A DNA stretch of 64,000 nt from Candidatus Nitrosopumilus sp. (GTDB lineage Archaea; Thermoproteota; Nitrososphaeria; Nitrososphaerales; Nitrosopumilaceae). Both the position numbers and the translations under genes were made by a program. Of the stretch, positions 1 through 9,552 are shown piece after piece (positions within the stretch are counted from its first letter, which is position 1; each line of letters opens with the position of its first letter). The DNA is taken from the NCBI GenBank assembly GCA_016125975.1, contig JAEFCZ010000042.1, positions 1-64,000 of the forward strand. Direction: 5' to 3'. A model generated the notes under the pieces. That model was given only the letters and a program-made list of their open reading frames with translations, had not been told where the DNA came from and did no database searches.

Positions 1-62
1 CAATGACTCGCATGGCTTAGTATCAATCCGATAGCAGTCAGGTCCGGCAGGATCAACCGGAT
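1..62 (-). rRNA. rrs: 16S ribosomal RNA, 5' end only (partial at window edge)
   Basis: Reverse complement reads AATCCGGTTGATCCTGCCGGACCTGACTGCTATCGGATTGATACTAAGCCATGCGAGTC, the conserved archaeal 16S 5' end. Confidence 0.97.
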
Positions 63-170
63 TCTGAATTTATGATTTTGATTATTGAAGTACATTTGTA
101 CTTTAATTGGAATTGACGGATGCACATAATCTTCACATCTCAGATATTGATCACTTGATCAAATCCTCAT

Positions 171-262
171 TTTTGTATGCGTAACTGGAGGCCCATGAAT
201 CACAAAGTGGCATACTGCCATACTTCATCACGAGCGCCGCCTACTGCGTTACGTATGCAAAA
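171..262. other. Long imperfect inverted repeat / structured element upstream of 16S
   Basis: TTTTGTATGCGTAAC (171-185) pairs with GTTACGTATGCAAAA (248-262), 15 bp with two G-U pairs; inner hairpin AAGTGGCA-TAC-TGCCA. Confidence 0.6.
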
Positions 263-405
263 GGTTCACATGCCAGAATCCATATAAACCATGCGAAAAA
301 TTATGCCTGATCGACCCCGTTTCTTGTAATTTTTACAACTATTCCAAACTATGCCACTTTCAAAACAAGCCCAGCATGATGGATTAAAATGGTAGATGTG
401 GATTT

Positions 406-1713
406 GTGAATTTGGTTTTGGATTATACCAAAGAGTACAAAAAGAAAACAAAGACTTCAGCTAAATTATTTTCAAAGTCTGCAAAGCTACACGTCAATGG
501 TGTTTCTCATAACATAAGATTTTATGAACCATATCCATTTGTTGTAAAAAAATCTGCAGGAAAAAATTTGGTAGATGTGGATTCAAACAAATATACAGAT
601 TACTGGATGGGTCATTGGGCTTTGATTCTAGGACACGGTCCAAAAGCAGTAAAGCAAAATCTGGAAAAACAGATTAAAAAAAGTTGGATGTATGGAACAG
701 TAAATGAGCAGACCATACAACTGTCAGAATTAATTTCCAAAGCTGTTCCAGTAGCAGAAAAAATTCGTTATGTGACTTCAGGTACTGAAGCTACAATGTA
801 TGCAGTCAGATTAGCACGTTCTGTTTCAGGTAGAAAAGTCATCGCAAAGATTGATGGAGGGTGGCACGGATATACTTCAGATTTACTAAAGTCAGTTAAT
901 TGGCCATTTTCAGAATCTGAGAGTTCAGGGGTTGTAAATGAAGAGCAAATCGTTTCAATTCCATACAATGATTTGGAAAAGTCTCTTTCTATTTTGAAGA
1001 AATATTCTAAAGATTTAGCTGGAGTAATAATTGAGCCAGTTTTGGGAGGAGGGGGTTGCATCCCAGCAGACCCAGATTACTTGAAAGGAATCCAAGAATT
1101 TTGTAAGAAGAATAATTCATTATTTATTTTAGATGAAATAGTTACTGGATTTCGATTTAGATTTGGATGCATATACCCTACAATGAAGTTAGATCCAGAC
1201 ATTGTAACTTTGGGCAAAATTGTAGGAGGAGGAATGGCAATTGGGGTCATGTGCGGCAAAAAAGAAATCATGGAGATTGCAGATACTACTGGAAAAAAGA
1301 AATCTGAGCGAAGTTATGTAGGGGGAGGTACGTTTTCTGCTAATCCAGCCTCAATGGTTGCAGGTTTTTCAACACTGAATCATTTAAAATCAAAAAAATC
1401 AATTTATTCAAAAATTAATGAATTAGGGAAATTTGCCAGAAAAGAGATTGGAAATGTATTTGATGGAAAAGTTGCAGTTACTGGCAAAGGCTCTTTGTTT
1501 ATGACTCATTTTCTAAAAGACGGAATTACTGAAATTACAAATTCATCTCAAGCTGCAAAATGTGATGTGGGACTATTGACAAAATATCACTTTAAGATGA
1601 TATCTCATGATGGAATCTTCTTTTTACCAGGAAAACTAGGTGCAATATCAGATGAACACTCCAAAGAAGATGTTAAAAAAATCATAAAAGCATCTGGAGA
1701 TTTTATTTGTTAG
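406..1713 (+). CDS. hemL: Glutamate-1-semialdehyde 2,1-aminomutase / class III aminotransferase
   Basis: ORF 435 aa; [38 protein letters not shown] typical of GSA aminomutase-type PLP enzymes. Confidence 0.75.
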   Translation: MNLVLDYTKEYKKKTKTSAKLFSKSAKLHVNGVSHNIRFYEPYPFVVKKSAGKNLVDVDSNKYTDYWMGHWALILGHGPKAVKQNLEKQIKKSWMYGTVNEQTIQLSELISKAVPVAEKIRYVTSGTEATMYAVRLARSVSGRKVIAKIDGGWHGYTSDLLKSVNWPFSESESSGVVNEEQIVSIPYNDLEKSLSILKKYSKDLAGVIIEPVLGGGGCIPADPDYLKGIQEFCKKNNSLFILDEIVTGFRFRFGCIYPTMKLDPDIVTLGKIVGGGMAIGVMCGKKEIMEIADTTGKKKSERSYVGGGTFSANPASMVAGFSTLNHLKSKKSIYSKINELGKFARKEIGNVFDGKVAVTGKGSLFMTHFLKDGITEITNSSQAAKCDVGLLTKYHFKMISHDGIFFLPGKLGAISDEHSKEDVKKIIKASGDFIC

Positions 1714-2068
1714 AATCATCAGGAAAAAATTCAGATTTCCAAGACTTTAATTTGCTGAAAATTTCCATGTATTGAGAAGATTTTACAGTAATATGAATAT
1801 GGGCATATAATTCTCCAAACTGACATTCAAATATCATTCTGCATTCATCTTTGAAAAATGGAACAGAGATTCCAATCTTGATTAATTTTGAGAATTCAAA
1901 GTCTTCAATCTGAACTAGTTTTTCTTTTATGGTGATTTTTTTAGGGTCAGGGTTTTTAGATATGGTGTCATCTAATTTTTGTTTTATTTCATCACTCCAT
2001 AAAGGAGTATCATGAGGCCATCTATGAACAAAGACTTTTTCAGCTAAAAACGATATCTCAGACAACAC
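1703..2068 (-). CDS. Hypothetical protein
   Basis: ORF 121 aa filling the intergenic space. Confidence 0.6.
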   Translation of the reverse strand: MLSEISFLAEKVFVHRWPHDTPLWSDEIKQKLDDTISKNPDPKKITIKEKLVQIEDFEFSKLIKIGISVPFFKDECRMIFECQFGELYAHIHITVKSSQYMEIFSKLKSWKSEFFPDDSNK

Positions 2069-2114
2069 CAGAGTTGATTTTCATGTTTTTATAAAATAAG
2101 TGGTTTCAAAAAAT

Positions 2115-2237
2115 ATGGAAAAGAAAGAAGAAGAAAAGGAAGCCTATGCAACAAATAATCCAACAGAGACAGATGCTAAATCTCAAGAAGACATGGCAAA
2201 AGAGGCCATCAAGAAATTCAAATCATTGAATAATTAG
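2115..2237 (+). CDS. Small charged protein (40 aa)
   Basis: Manual translation MEKKEEEKEAYATNNPTETDAKSQEDMAKEAIKKFKSLNN; below ORF-track cutoff. Confidence 0.45.
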   Translation: MEKKEEEKEAYATNNPTETDAKSQEDMAKEAIKKFKSLNN

Positions 2238-2274
2238 CAAAGTTTGAGTAGGGAATAGAGGTTTTTAAAAAATT

Positions 2275-3096
2275 ATGGGACTATTTAGAAAAAAAGAAGA
2301 TCCTGAAGACCTGATGTATGACGCAATGGGCATGGTAGAAAGAAATCAACCAAAAGCAGCCATATCATTATTCAACAAAGTTCTAAAGCAAGAGCCAGAA
2401 AACACAGAGGCATTACTCCAAAAAGGATTGGCACTAAACCAGATAAAAAAATACCAAGATGCAATAACTTGTTTTGATAAACTCATAGAAATCAATCCCA
2501 AAGACGCCCAAGCCCTAAACAACAGAGGAATATCTATGGCAGAGACAGGTAATATTCAAGGGGCAGCTGAATATTATGACAAATCAATAGAAGCAGATTC
2601 AAAATATGCTTCGGCTTACTTTAACAAAGGTGTTTTACTAGACAAACTTCAAGAACATGAAGAAGCTTTAAAGGTATTAGAAAAGGCAATTGCAATTGAT
2701 CCAAAAAAACCCAACGCATTAATTTACAAAGGAATTGTACTTGGAAAACTCAAAAGAAATGAGGAATCATTGAATTGTTTTTCAAATGTTTGTAAAAAAT
2801 ATCCAAATAATTTAGATGCATTTTTCCAAAAAGGAGTTCAATTAGCAGAGTTAGGTCAACATAAAAAAGCATTAGATGTTTTTGATGAAATTTTAAAAAA
2901 ATTCAAAGGTAATGTGAATGTCATTTATGCAAAATCACGTAGTATGGCAGCACTTGAAAAATATCCTGAATCACTAGAGTTGCTAAAACAAGCAGTATCA
3001 GTAAGTCCCAAAGTCATTCGTGCATGGGCAAAAGAAGAGCCAATTTTTACAAAATTGCACAATAATGAACAATTTAGAAAGATTATAAAATTCTAA
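2275..3096 (+). CDS. TPR repeat protein
   Basis: Multiple tetratricopeptide units (ALLQKGLALNQIKKYQDAITCFDKLIEINPKD, ALNNRGISMAETGNIQGAAEYYDKSIEADSK). Confidence 0.9.
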   Translation: MGLFRKKEDPEDLMYDAMGMVERNQPKAAISLFNKVLKQEPENTEALLQKGLALNQIKKYQDAITCFDKLIEINPKDAQALNNRGISMAETGNIQGAAEYYDKSIEADSKYASAYFNKGVLLDKLQEHEEALKVLEKAIAIDPKKPNALIYKGIVLGKLKRNEESLNCFSNVCKKYPNNLDAFFQKGVQLAELGQHKKALDVFDEILKKFKGNVNVIYAKSRSMAALEKYPESLELLKQAVSVSPKVIRAWAKEEPIFTKLHNNEQFRKIIKF

Positions 3097-3207
3097 GATA
3101 CTAGAATTGGAAATTACTTTAAGTGTAATTGCTACAAATATTAAACTAGGAGTAAAATAAGAGAATATGAAAGAGCACACTATAATACTTTATAAAAAAA
3201 GAACAGT

Positions 3208-3706
3208 TTGTATGATAAATTATATGACTATTTTGAAGAAGGAATAAAAAACTCAGAAAGATGTGTTTTCCTGACTACAGAAAATGATGCAAATCAAGTT
3301 TATGAGAAATTAAAGGGAAAATTAGAATCTTCAAAAGTAATAAAATATTTTTCATATTATACAATTCCAGACCCAATAAACATCCCAAAAGAATTTAAGA
3401 AAAAAATGGAGATATTACAAGATACAGTATTTGACAAAACAATTCCAAGGCAGGATAGGATTCAACGTTTTAGGAGATATGACTAGATTTACTAAAGAAT
3501 CTGAAAAAATGATAGAACAGGCTGAGAATTATTTGGAGATAATCAAAGGGAATAATCTAAAGATGTTATGTTCGTTACAAGTATCTAATGAAGATTTGTC
3601 AAAAAAAGCCATGTTCAAAATGATGTTAGAAACACATGATCACGTAATTTTTGAAAAAGAAGACAATACGTTTACAGAAATGACTCTAGATAAAAAAGAC
3701 AAATAA
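3208..3706 (+). pseudogene. MEDS/DcmR-like sensory domain protein, frameshifted
   Basis: ORFs 3208-3486 and 3431-3706 overlap in different frames; joined product ...FDKTIPR/GFNVLGDMTRF... looks like one MEDS-type domain. Confidence 0.6.
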
Positions 3707-3708
3707 AG

Positions 3709-4413
3709 TTACAATATTTTTTTACGTATTGCATCTATTCGGATAATTCCAACTTTCTTTTTTGGACCAATTAATCGTGCCTCAAATATAGGAACGTAGA
3801 GTTCAGTGATTTCACGCAGGACAAATTCTTCAGATAATTCACGAACATCAGTTTCTAGTGGTTTTTTTAATTGAGATTGAAGTTTTTCCAATGCGACATC
3901 ATAAGTTATTTCAGATCTTTTGACATTAGGTTCATTTTTTTGTAACAGCCTCTTTGGATAATTTTCTACAGTTTTAGAATTTACTTTGAATGGGAATTTT
4001 ATCTCTCGTCCGTGATGATCAAAAGTAAGTTCATCTTCTTCTTCAACAAAAACATGCTCTTCTAATTTCATGTCAATTTTGTTTTTACTTCTCTTTCCAA
4101 CAAAGGCTTTCTTAAATCCAGACTTTGAGCTAATTTGAAAAACGCCATCTCCAAGTTCTACTTCTTTTACATTAGAGGGAACAGAGATGGTATGAGTAGC
4201 TTTTCTATAATAATCAGCAATATATTTTCCAGAAACCATCAAAATGCATTCATAGTATAATTTGATAGAATGGATGTGAACTTGTTCTTTTTTTGGTCTA
4301 GATAACAATGATTTGAATGGTTTTGTTTTCTTTTCTTCTACAATTTCAGTTGCATCTTCTAGTTCAATATTTTTTCTTAGAACTACAGTCTTTACATCAT
4401 ACGTTTTAGTCAA
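3709..4413 (-). CDS. Conserved hypothetical protein
   Basis: ORF 234 aa. Confidence 0.7.
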   Translation of the reverse strand: MTKTYDVKTVVLRKNIELEDATEIVEEKKTKPFKSLLSRPKKEQVHIHSIKLYYECILMVSGKYIADYYRKATHTISVPSNVKEVELGDGVFQISSKSGFKKAFVGKRSKNKIDMKLEEHVFVEEEDELTFDHHGREIKFPFKVNSKTVENYPKRLLQKNEPNVKRSEITYDVALEKLQSQLKKPLETDVRELSEEFVLREITELYVPIFEARLIGPKKKVGIIRIDAIRKKIL

Positions 4414-4455
4414 AACTATACAAATTACACAATTCCATCTATTAAACCAATTCTG

Positions 4456-4854
4456 ATGGGAAAAGAAATAATAGATTTAAGATTAATCAAAAATATGGCT
4501 GTAAAGAAAGGGTATATTGAAAAGTTTCTAAAAAAAGCAGACAAGGCACTTCAAGATGGTGTAAAAAGAGCAGATGAAGTTCTAGAAGATGCAGTAGAAT
4601 TTGGAACAATGACTGCAAAACAAGCAGCACAAGCAAGCAAAGAACTTCGGAGCCAAGCAAAAAAAGAAAGAGTGCAATTACAAAAAAGAGGTATTAAAAA
4701 AATTAGTGAGGGAATTGCCACTGCAAAAAACGTTACATTAAGTACAGAAGATGATTTAGCAACACTTGAAAAACTAGGAAAACTCAGAAAGTCAGGAGTA
4801 ATTACTGAAAAAGAGTTCCAAGCAAAGAAAAAGAAGATTCTAGGAAGAATATAG
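4456..4854 (+). CDS. SHOCT-domain protein
   Basis: C-terminal LATLEKLGKLRKSGVITEKEFQAKKKKIL matches the SHOCT motif. Confidence 0.75.
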   Translation: MGKEIIDLRLIKNMAVKKGYIEKFLKKADKALQDGVKRADEVLEDAVEFGTMTAKQAAQASKELRSQAKKERVQLQKRGIKKISEGIATAKNVTLSTEDDLATLEKLGKLRKSGVITEKEFQAKKKKILGRI

Positions 4855-4856
4855 AA

Positions 4857-5312
4857 ATGAAAAAAACTAACATTCACGGAACAAATGATAAAAGAAATGT
4901 AAATCCGGATTGGTTTACTGGAAAAACATGGATGAAGGTATTATCTGGAAAAATAAAATCAAAAGATCAAGACATCTATCATGTTCATTTTGAAAAAGGT
5001 TCTAGAACAAAACTTCATACACATAATGGAAACCAAGTATTAATTGGAGTCAAAGGCAAAGGCAGTCTTGAGATTTTTAGAAGATACGGTACAAGCAAAA
5101 ATAATTTCAAAATAAAAAAGACTGAACGAATCACTCTAAATGAAGGAGATATTGTACATATCCCTGCAAAGACACTACATACACATGGTTCAATTGATAA
5201 TAAAAAATCATTTTCTCATATTGCCATAAACATTTTGCCTAGAAAAAATGCAGAATACAAAACAGTTTGGTGGGAATCAGATTTTAAAACCAAAGTTAGC
5301 AAAATAATCTAG
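4857..5312 (+). CDS. Cupin-domain protein
   Basis: KLHTHNGNQVLIGVKGKG and EGDIVHIPAKTLHTHG cupin motifs. Confidence 0.8.
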   Translation: MKKTNIHGTNDKRNVNPDWFTGKTWMKVLSGKIKSKDQDIYHVHFEKGSRTKLHTHNGNQVLIGVKGKGSLEIFRRYGTSKNNFKIKKTERITLNEGDIVHIPAKTLHTHGSIDNKKSFSHIAINILPRKNAEYKTVWWESDFKTKVSKII

Positions 5313-5315
5313 AAA

Positions 5316-5678
5316 ATGTTGCTCAAGAAAAATTCAGAGATAGAATCAATTCAAGGAGGTGAAGGAACCAATATCAAGCAATATTTTCATCCACACAATA
5401 CACAAAATGGAATAGAGTACAGTCTTGCACAATTCACATTAGAGCCTGGAAAAAAATCAACACTTCACAAGATAAAATCATCTGAAATATACTATATCCT
5501 AGAAGGTAAAGCAAATCTGAGAATCAATGAAGAGGTTTTAGAATTAGAAAAAGATGATTCAGTATATGTTCCACCAAACTCTAAACAAAATATTGAAAAT
5601 ATTGGGGAGCAGAATTTAAGATTTTTATGCGTTGTAGAACCGGCATGGAAAAAAGAAGATGAAATTATACTAGAATAA
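5316..5678 (+). CDS. Cupin-domain protein
   Basis: LEPGKKSTLHKIKSSEIYYILEGKA and LEKDDSVYVPPNSKQNIEN. Confidence 0.85.
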   Translation: MLLKKNSEIESIQGGEGTNIKQYFHPHNTQNGIEYSLAQFTLEPGKKSTLHKIKSSEIYYILEGKANLRINEEVLELEKDDSVYVPPNSKQNIENIGEQNLRFLCVVEPAWKKEDEIILE

Positions 5679-5737
5679 ACAATTTCTAGGCAAAATAATA
5701 TGAATTATTTTTAACATATGACAAATCTCTAAACTTA

Positions 5738-6409
5738 GTGAATACCTACCAAGCCCTCAAAGTATTAGATATTGATTCCAATTCATCACAAGAAGAAATA
5801 AAATCAGCATTTAGAAAAAAGGCACTAGAACATCATCCAGATAAAAGTAAAAACAAAAATGAAGATTTAGAATTTAAAAAAATTACGGAAGCATATGAAT
5901 TTCTGAAAAAAAATCATCATCAAAGAAATGATGTTTACCACCAAAATCAAAATCAATCAAAACCAAAATCAAATTTCAAGAGAAAGCCGTGGGGTGCACC
6001 TGAAGACGAAACAATACCAGAACAAGATTGGGGCAAATACACAAAAGAATTCGAAGAAGGAGACCCTGATTTTTGGAAAGAGTATGAGAAAAATTTCTGG
6101 GAAGAATACAATGCCAGAGTTCGCCCAGATGGTAAAAATGGAGAGTATGAAAAGGCAAAAGAGCCTCAAAAACAACCCAATCTCTTTGTAGATGTCGATA
6201 AGAGTTTGTGTATTGGTTGTTGTAGTTGCGAGATAATTGCACCAGACGTATTTGAAATTAACAAAGAAAGAATGATCAACCCAAAATCATCAGTTATTGA
6301 TCCAAAAGGTGCAGGAGTAAACAAGATTATGGATGCAGCAATGACTTGCCCTACAAAGGCAATAATTGTTGAAGATATAGATACAAAAGAGCGAATGTAT
6401 CCTTATTGA
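5738..6409 (+). CDS. J-domain / ferredoxin fusion protein
   Basis: N-terminal J domain with HPD (LEHHPDKSKNK); C-terminal ferredoxin-like CIGCCSC ... CPTKAI. Confidence 0.9.
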   Translation: MNTYQALKVLDIDSNSSQEEIKSAFRKKALEHHPDKSKNKNEDLEFKKITEAYEFLKKNHHQRNDVYHQNQNQSKPKSNFKRKPWGAPEDETIPEQDWGKYTKEFEEGDPDFWKEYEKNFWEEYNARVRPDGKNGEYEKAKEPQKQPNLFVDVDKSLCIGCCSCEIIAPDVFEINKERMINPKSSVIDPKGAGVNKIMDAAMTCPTKAIIVEDIDTKERMYPY

Positions 6410-6411
6410 AA

Positions 6412-6819
6412 CTAAATTTTTAGTTTTTCAAACAATTCATCTAATTCTGATTCAGACAATTTTACAGTGCCATCAAACATACTGTGTATTGCAGATGCAG
6501 AATCATCAGAGGATCTTGGAACTAAATGAACATGTACGTGTGGGACTTCTTGACCTGCTTCTTTTCCATTGTGAACTGCAACTAGTGTTGCACCAGAAAT
6601 AGAATCAACTTTAGATATCATTTTGTGTACAAGTGAAAATAAATCAGAGTTTTCATCATCAGTCATATCTTGAATTTTTTGATGATGGTTTTTTGGGATT
6701 ACCAATACATGTCCTTTTGCTAGTGGAAATGCATCTAAAAATGAAATAGAATTACTAGTCTCTCCAAGAATTTTACAAGGAATTTCTTTTGCTATGATTT
6801 TACAAAAAATACAGTTCAT
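6412..6819 (-). CDS. HIT family protein
   Basis: MNCIFCKIIAKEIPCKI and histidine triad HVHVHLVPR. Confidence 0.95.
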   Translation of the reverse strand: MNCIFCKIIAKEIPCKILGETSNSISFLDAFPLAKGHVLVIPKNHHQKIQDMTDDENSDLFSLVHKMISKVDSISGATLVAVHNGKEAGQEVPHVHVHLVPRSSDDSASAIHSMFDGTVKLSESELDELFEKLKI

Positions 6820-6854
6820 GGTATTTCATATTTTGTTTAATATTAAATGCTTAA

Positions 6855-7160
6855 TCATGGTTCAACGATTGTTGCCCATGCCAATCCCTCACCAAACTTG
6901 ATGGTCACAATATCACCAGGTTCAAGAGTACAATTTTCAATTGTTTTTGGAATAGTGTCTGTGGTTTCAACATAACAAATTCCGTTATCATTACTCAAAA
7001 TTTCAACGTCTTCATAGATGTCTTCACGAATCAAATTCCAAAACGGAAATACTATTGTGGATAGTACTAGACCTGCAACTACAAAAACACCTCCGAAGAC
7101 TAATCCAGCCTTTTGACTTGAACTAATCTCCATTCTACCAAGTACCGCCATCACCTGCAT
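6855..7160 (-). CDS. Hypothetical membrane protein
   Basis: ORF 101 aa with one TM segment. Confidence 0.6.
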   Translation of the reverse strand: MQVMAVLGRMEISSSQKAGLVFGGVFVVAGLVLSTIVFPFWNLIREDIYEDVEILSNDNGICYVETTDTIPKTIENCTLEPGDIVTIKFGEGLAWATIVEP

Positions 7161-7302
7161 TAGGATCTAATTTCTTTGCAGGAACGTTACCATGTGCTTT
7201 TTTCATGTGTCTTTTCAGACGTTCAGGATCATGTAGTTCAGTGCCACACGTATCACATTTTGTTTTACTATCATCGTCTTTGTTACGTTTGAACAAACCC
7301 AT
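7135..7302 (-). CDS. Small C2H2 zinc-finger protein (55 aa)
   Basis: Manual translation MGLFKRNKDDDSKTKCDTCGTELHDPERLKRHMKKAHGNVPAKKLDPNAGDGGTW; C-x2-C...H-x4-H. Confidence 0.75.
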   Translation of the reverse strand: MGLFKRNKDDDSKTKCDTCGTELHDPERLKRHMKKAHGNVPAKKLDPNAGDGGTW

Positions 7303-7356
7303 ATTTTCTTAAAATTTTGAAATACATTATAAAGGATACGTGGTTTTTGGAAAAAT

Positions 7357-8496
7357 ATGACGATAAAAAATATCACAATTTTAGGTTCTGGCGTTATGGG
7401 ACACGGTATTGCTCAGGTATCAGCAACTGCAGGATATAATATCGTTCTAAGGGATATGAAACAAGAATTTTTAGATAAAGCAATGGAGAAAATAAGATGG
7501 AGTTTAGATAAACTAGTTTCTAAAGAAAAAATTTCCAAAGAAGAAGGAGATTCCATATTTGGTAGAATTAAACCAGTGGTAGATTTGAAAGAAGCAGTAA
7601 AAGATGCAGAATTAGTAATGGAGGTGGTACCAGAAATAATGGATTTGAAGAAAAAAGTTTATGCAGAATTAGATCAAGTTGCAGCACCTGAAGTTATCTT
7701 TGCATCAAACACTAGTACATTACCAATAACAGAGATTGCAAACACAACATCCAGACCCGATAAATTTATTGGAATTCATTTCTTTAATCCACCACAATTA
7801 ATGAAATTAGTTGAAGTGATTCCAGGAGAAAAAACAGCACAAGAAGTTACTGATTTGACTAAGGATTATGTAAAATCAGTTAACAAACAAGCTGTACTAT
7901 GTAGAAAAGATGTTCCAGGTTTTATCATCAACAGATTATTCATTCCAATGGTTCATGAAGCATGTTTTGTCAAAGACAGAACCGGTGCAACTCTTGAGGA
8001 AATTGATTCAGCAGTGAAATTCAAATTAGGATTTCCTATGGGTATTTTTGAATTAGCAGATTTTACAGGTATGGATGTAATCCACAAAGCAACAGTAGAG
8101 ATGCATCTAAGGGACAAAAAAGTAATCAATCCACATCCACTAGTTGAAAAAATGTTTGATGAGAAAAAATTAGGACAAAAATCAGGTGAAGGGTATTACA
8201 AATACTCTGATGACAAATACGAAAGAGTCACATTATCTGAAGAACTAGCACAGAAATGTAATCCAATTCAACTTGTAGCAAACATCCTAAACAATGCAGC
8301 ATGGCTTGTTACAAATGGTGCAAGTGATATTGATGAAATTGAAAAAGCAGCTCAATTAGGTTTAGGTCTAAAAAAGCCATTATTTGAAACTGCAAAAGAG
8401 ATAGGAATCAAAAACATCGTAGACGAACTAAACAAACTTGCCGGAGAGCATGGAGAGTTTTACAAACCAGACCCATTGCTAGCATCTATGCAATAA
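7357..8496 (+). CDS. 3-hydroxyacyl-CoA (3-hydroxybutyryl-CoA) dehydrogenase
   Basis: ITILGSGVMGHGIAQV, ASNTSTLPITEIA, GIHFFNPPQLMKLVEVI. Confidence 0.95.
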   Translation: MTIKNITILGSGVMGHGIAQVSATAGYNIVLRDMKQEFLDKAMEKIRWSLDKLVSKEKISKEEGDSIFGRIKPVVDLKEAVKDAELVMEVVPEIMDLKKKVYAELDQVAAPEVIFASNTSTLPITEIANTTSRPDKFIGIHFFNPPQLMKLVEVIPGEKTAQEVTDLTKDYVKSVNKQAVLCRKDVPGFIINRLFIPMVHEACFVKDRTGATLEEIDSAVKFKLGFPMGIFELADFTGMDVIHKATVEMHLRDKKVINPHPLVEKMFDEKKLGQKSGEGYYKYSDDKYERVTLSEELAQKCNPIQLVANILNNAAWLVTNGASDIDEIEKAAQLGLGLKKPLFETAKEIGIKNIVDELNKLAGEHGEFYKPDPLLASMQ

Positions 8497-8748
8497 CTAT
8501 TGAATTCCCAAATGTCCTTTAATTTTACCAACATCTTCACCAATCATAGCAATCTGACTACTTAGTGCCCACACAGAATTTCTTGATTGAATATTTTGGT
8601 TGTTTAGATACTTTACCAAAGTCATAGTGAATTCAGAATTTTTTGTTTTCTCAAGGTATGATATGATTTCATCTATCATTTGAGGAGGCAATCCTTTGTC
8701 TAATTTATCGATGAGTTGTTTGCATTCCTCATCGTTTTGAATTACCAT
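8497..8748 (-). CDS. Hypothetical protein
   Basis: ORF 83 aa. Confidence 0.6.
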   Translation of the reverse strand: MVIQNDEECKQLIDKLDKGLPPQMIDEIISYLEKTKNSEFTMTLVKYLNNQNIQSRNSVWALSSQIAMIGEDVGKIKGHLGIQ

Positions 8749-8780
8749 GATATAATATACAATCTTTTGATTAAAGAAGA

Positions 8781-9290
8781 TTATGCAGAGATTAATTCAA
8801 GAATTTTTTTAATTGCTTCTTGAGGAGTATCGACTCCAATTATTTTCACATTTTCTCTGTGATCAAGATATCCATCAATGAATGGATCAACTGAGCTATC
8901 TAAATTTCGTATTGCAACCATTGGTTTTTTGTGCATATACGCAGCACATGTTTCAGATAAAGTTCCAGAACCACCGCCAACAATTACTACGCCATCAGCA
9001 GATAACGCATTTAGAAAATCACGAGCCAATCCCATTCCAGTTGGAATGACAATATCACAATATTGATTTGCCTCCTCAGGTTCATTTTGAGGAATTATTC
9101 CAATGGTCAGACCATTTGCATCTTTTGCTCCATGAGCTGCTGCAGTCATTACTCCACCTAGTCCACCACAGATCAATACAGAATCAGATTTTGCAATTTC
9201 TACTCCAACCTTATATGCCATCTTTTCATGCTCAGGTAGACAGCCCTTTGTGTTATGACCAATTACTAAGATCTGTCTTTTCTTTGCCAT
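8781..9290 (-). CDS. TIGR00725/LOG-like Rossmann protein
   Basis: LICGGLGGVMTAAAHGAKDANGLTIGIIP and VIVGGGSGTLSE motifs. Confidence 0.85.
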   Translation of the reverse strand: MAKKRQILVIGHNTKGCLPEHEKMAYKVGVEIAKSDSVLICGGLGGVMTAAAHGAKDANGLTIGIIPQNEPEEANQYCDIVIPTGMGLARDFLNALSADGVVIVGGGSGTLSETCAAYMHKKPMVAIRNLDSSVDPFIDGYLDHRENVKIIGVDTPQEAIKKILELISA

Positions 9291-9365
9291 ATTCCAGATA
9301 ATGAAAAAAGGTTTGAAATATCTTCCGAGAGAAAAGGATATTAGTAAAAAATACTATTGTCATGC

Positions 9366-9488
9366 ATGGAAAGACGTTCAATGCCAGTATGTTTTACTGA
9401 AAAACAATACAAAATGATCGAAGAATATGCCAAGAAAAACGGTATGCTCAACGCAAGCCAAGCTCTTGAAAAACTTCTAAGCGAATAA
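9366..9488 (+). CDS. Small ribbon-helix-helix-like protein (40 aa)
   Basis: Manual translation MERRSMPVCFTEKQYKMIEEYAKKNGMLNASQALEKLLSE. Confidence 0.55.
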   Translation: MERRSMPVCFTEKQYKMIEEYAKKNGMLNASQALEKLLSE

Positions 9489-9552
9489 ACGCTTTTTTGT
9501 TATTTTTATTTTGTTTACATTTATAGAATAAGCTGTATGAGGTAAATTTGAA

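Noticed and set aside
768-1271. Antisense ORFs inside the hemL-like gene (and similar ORFs opposite tuf, fbp, lig, amt, uvrA, purM)
   Set aside because: Low-complexity or unlikely compositions opposite clearly conserved genes; typical shadow ORFs
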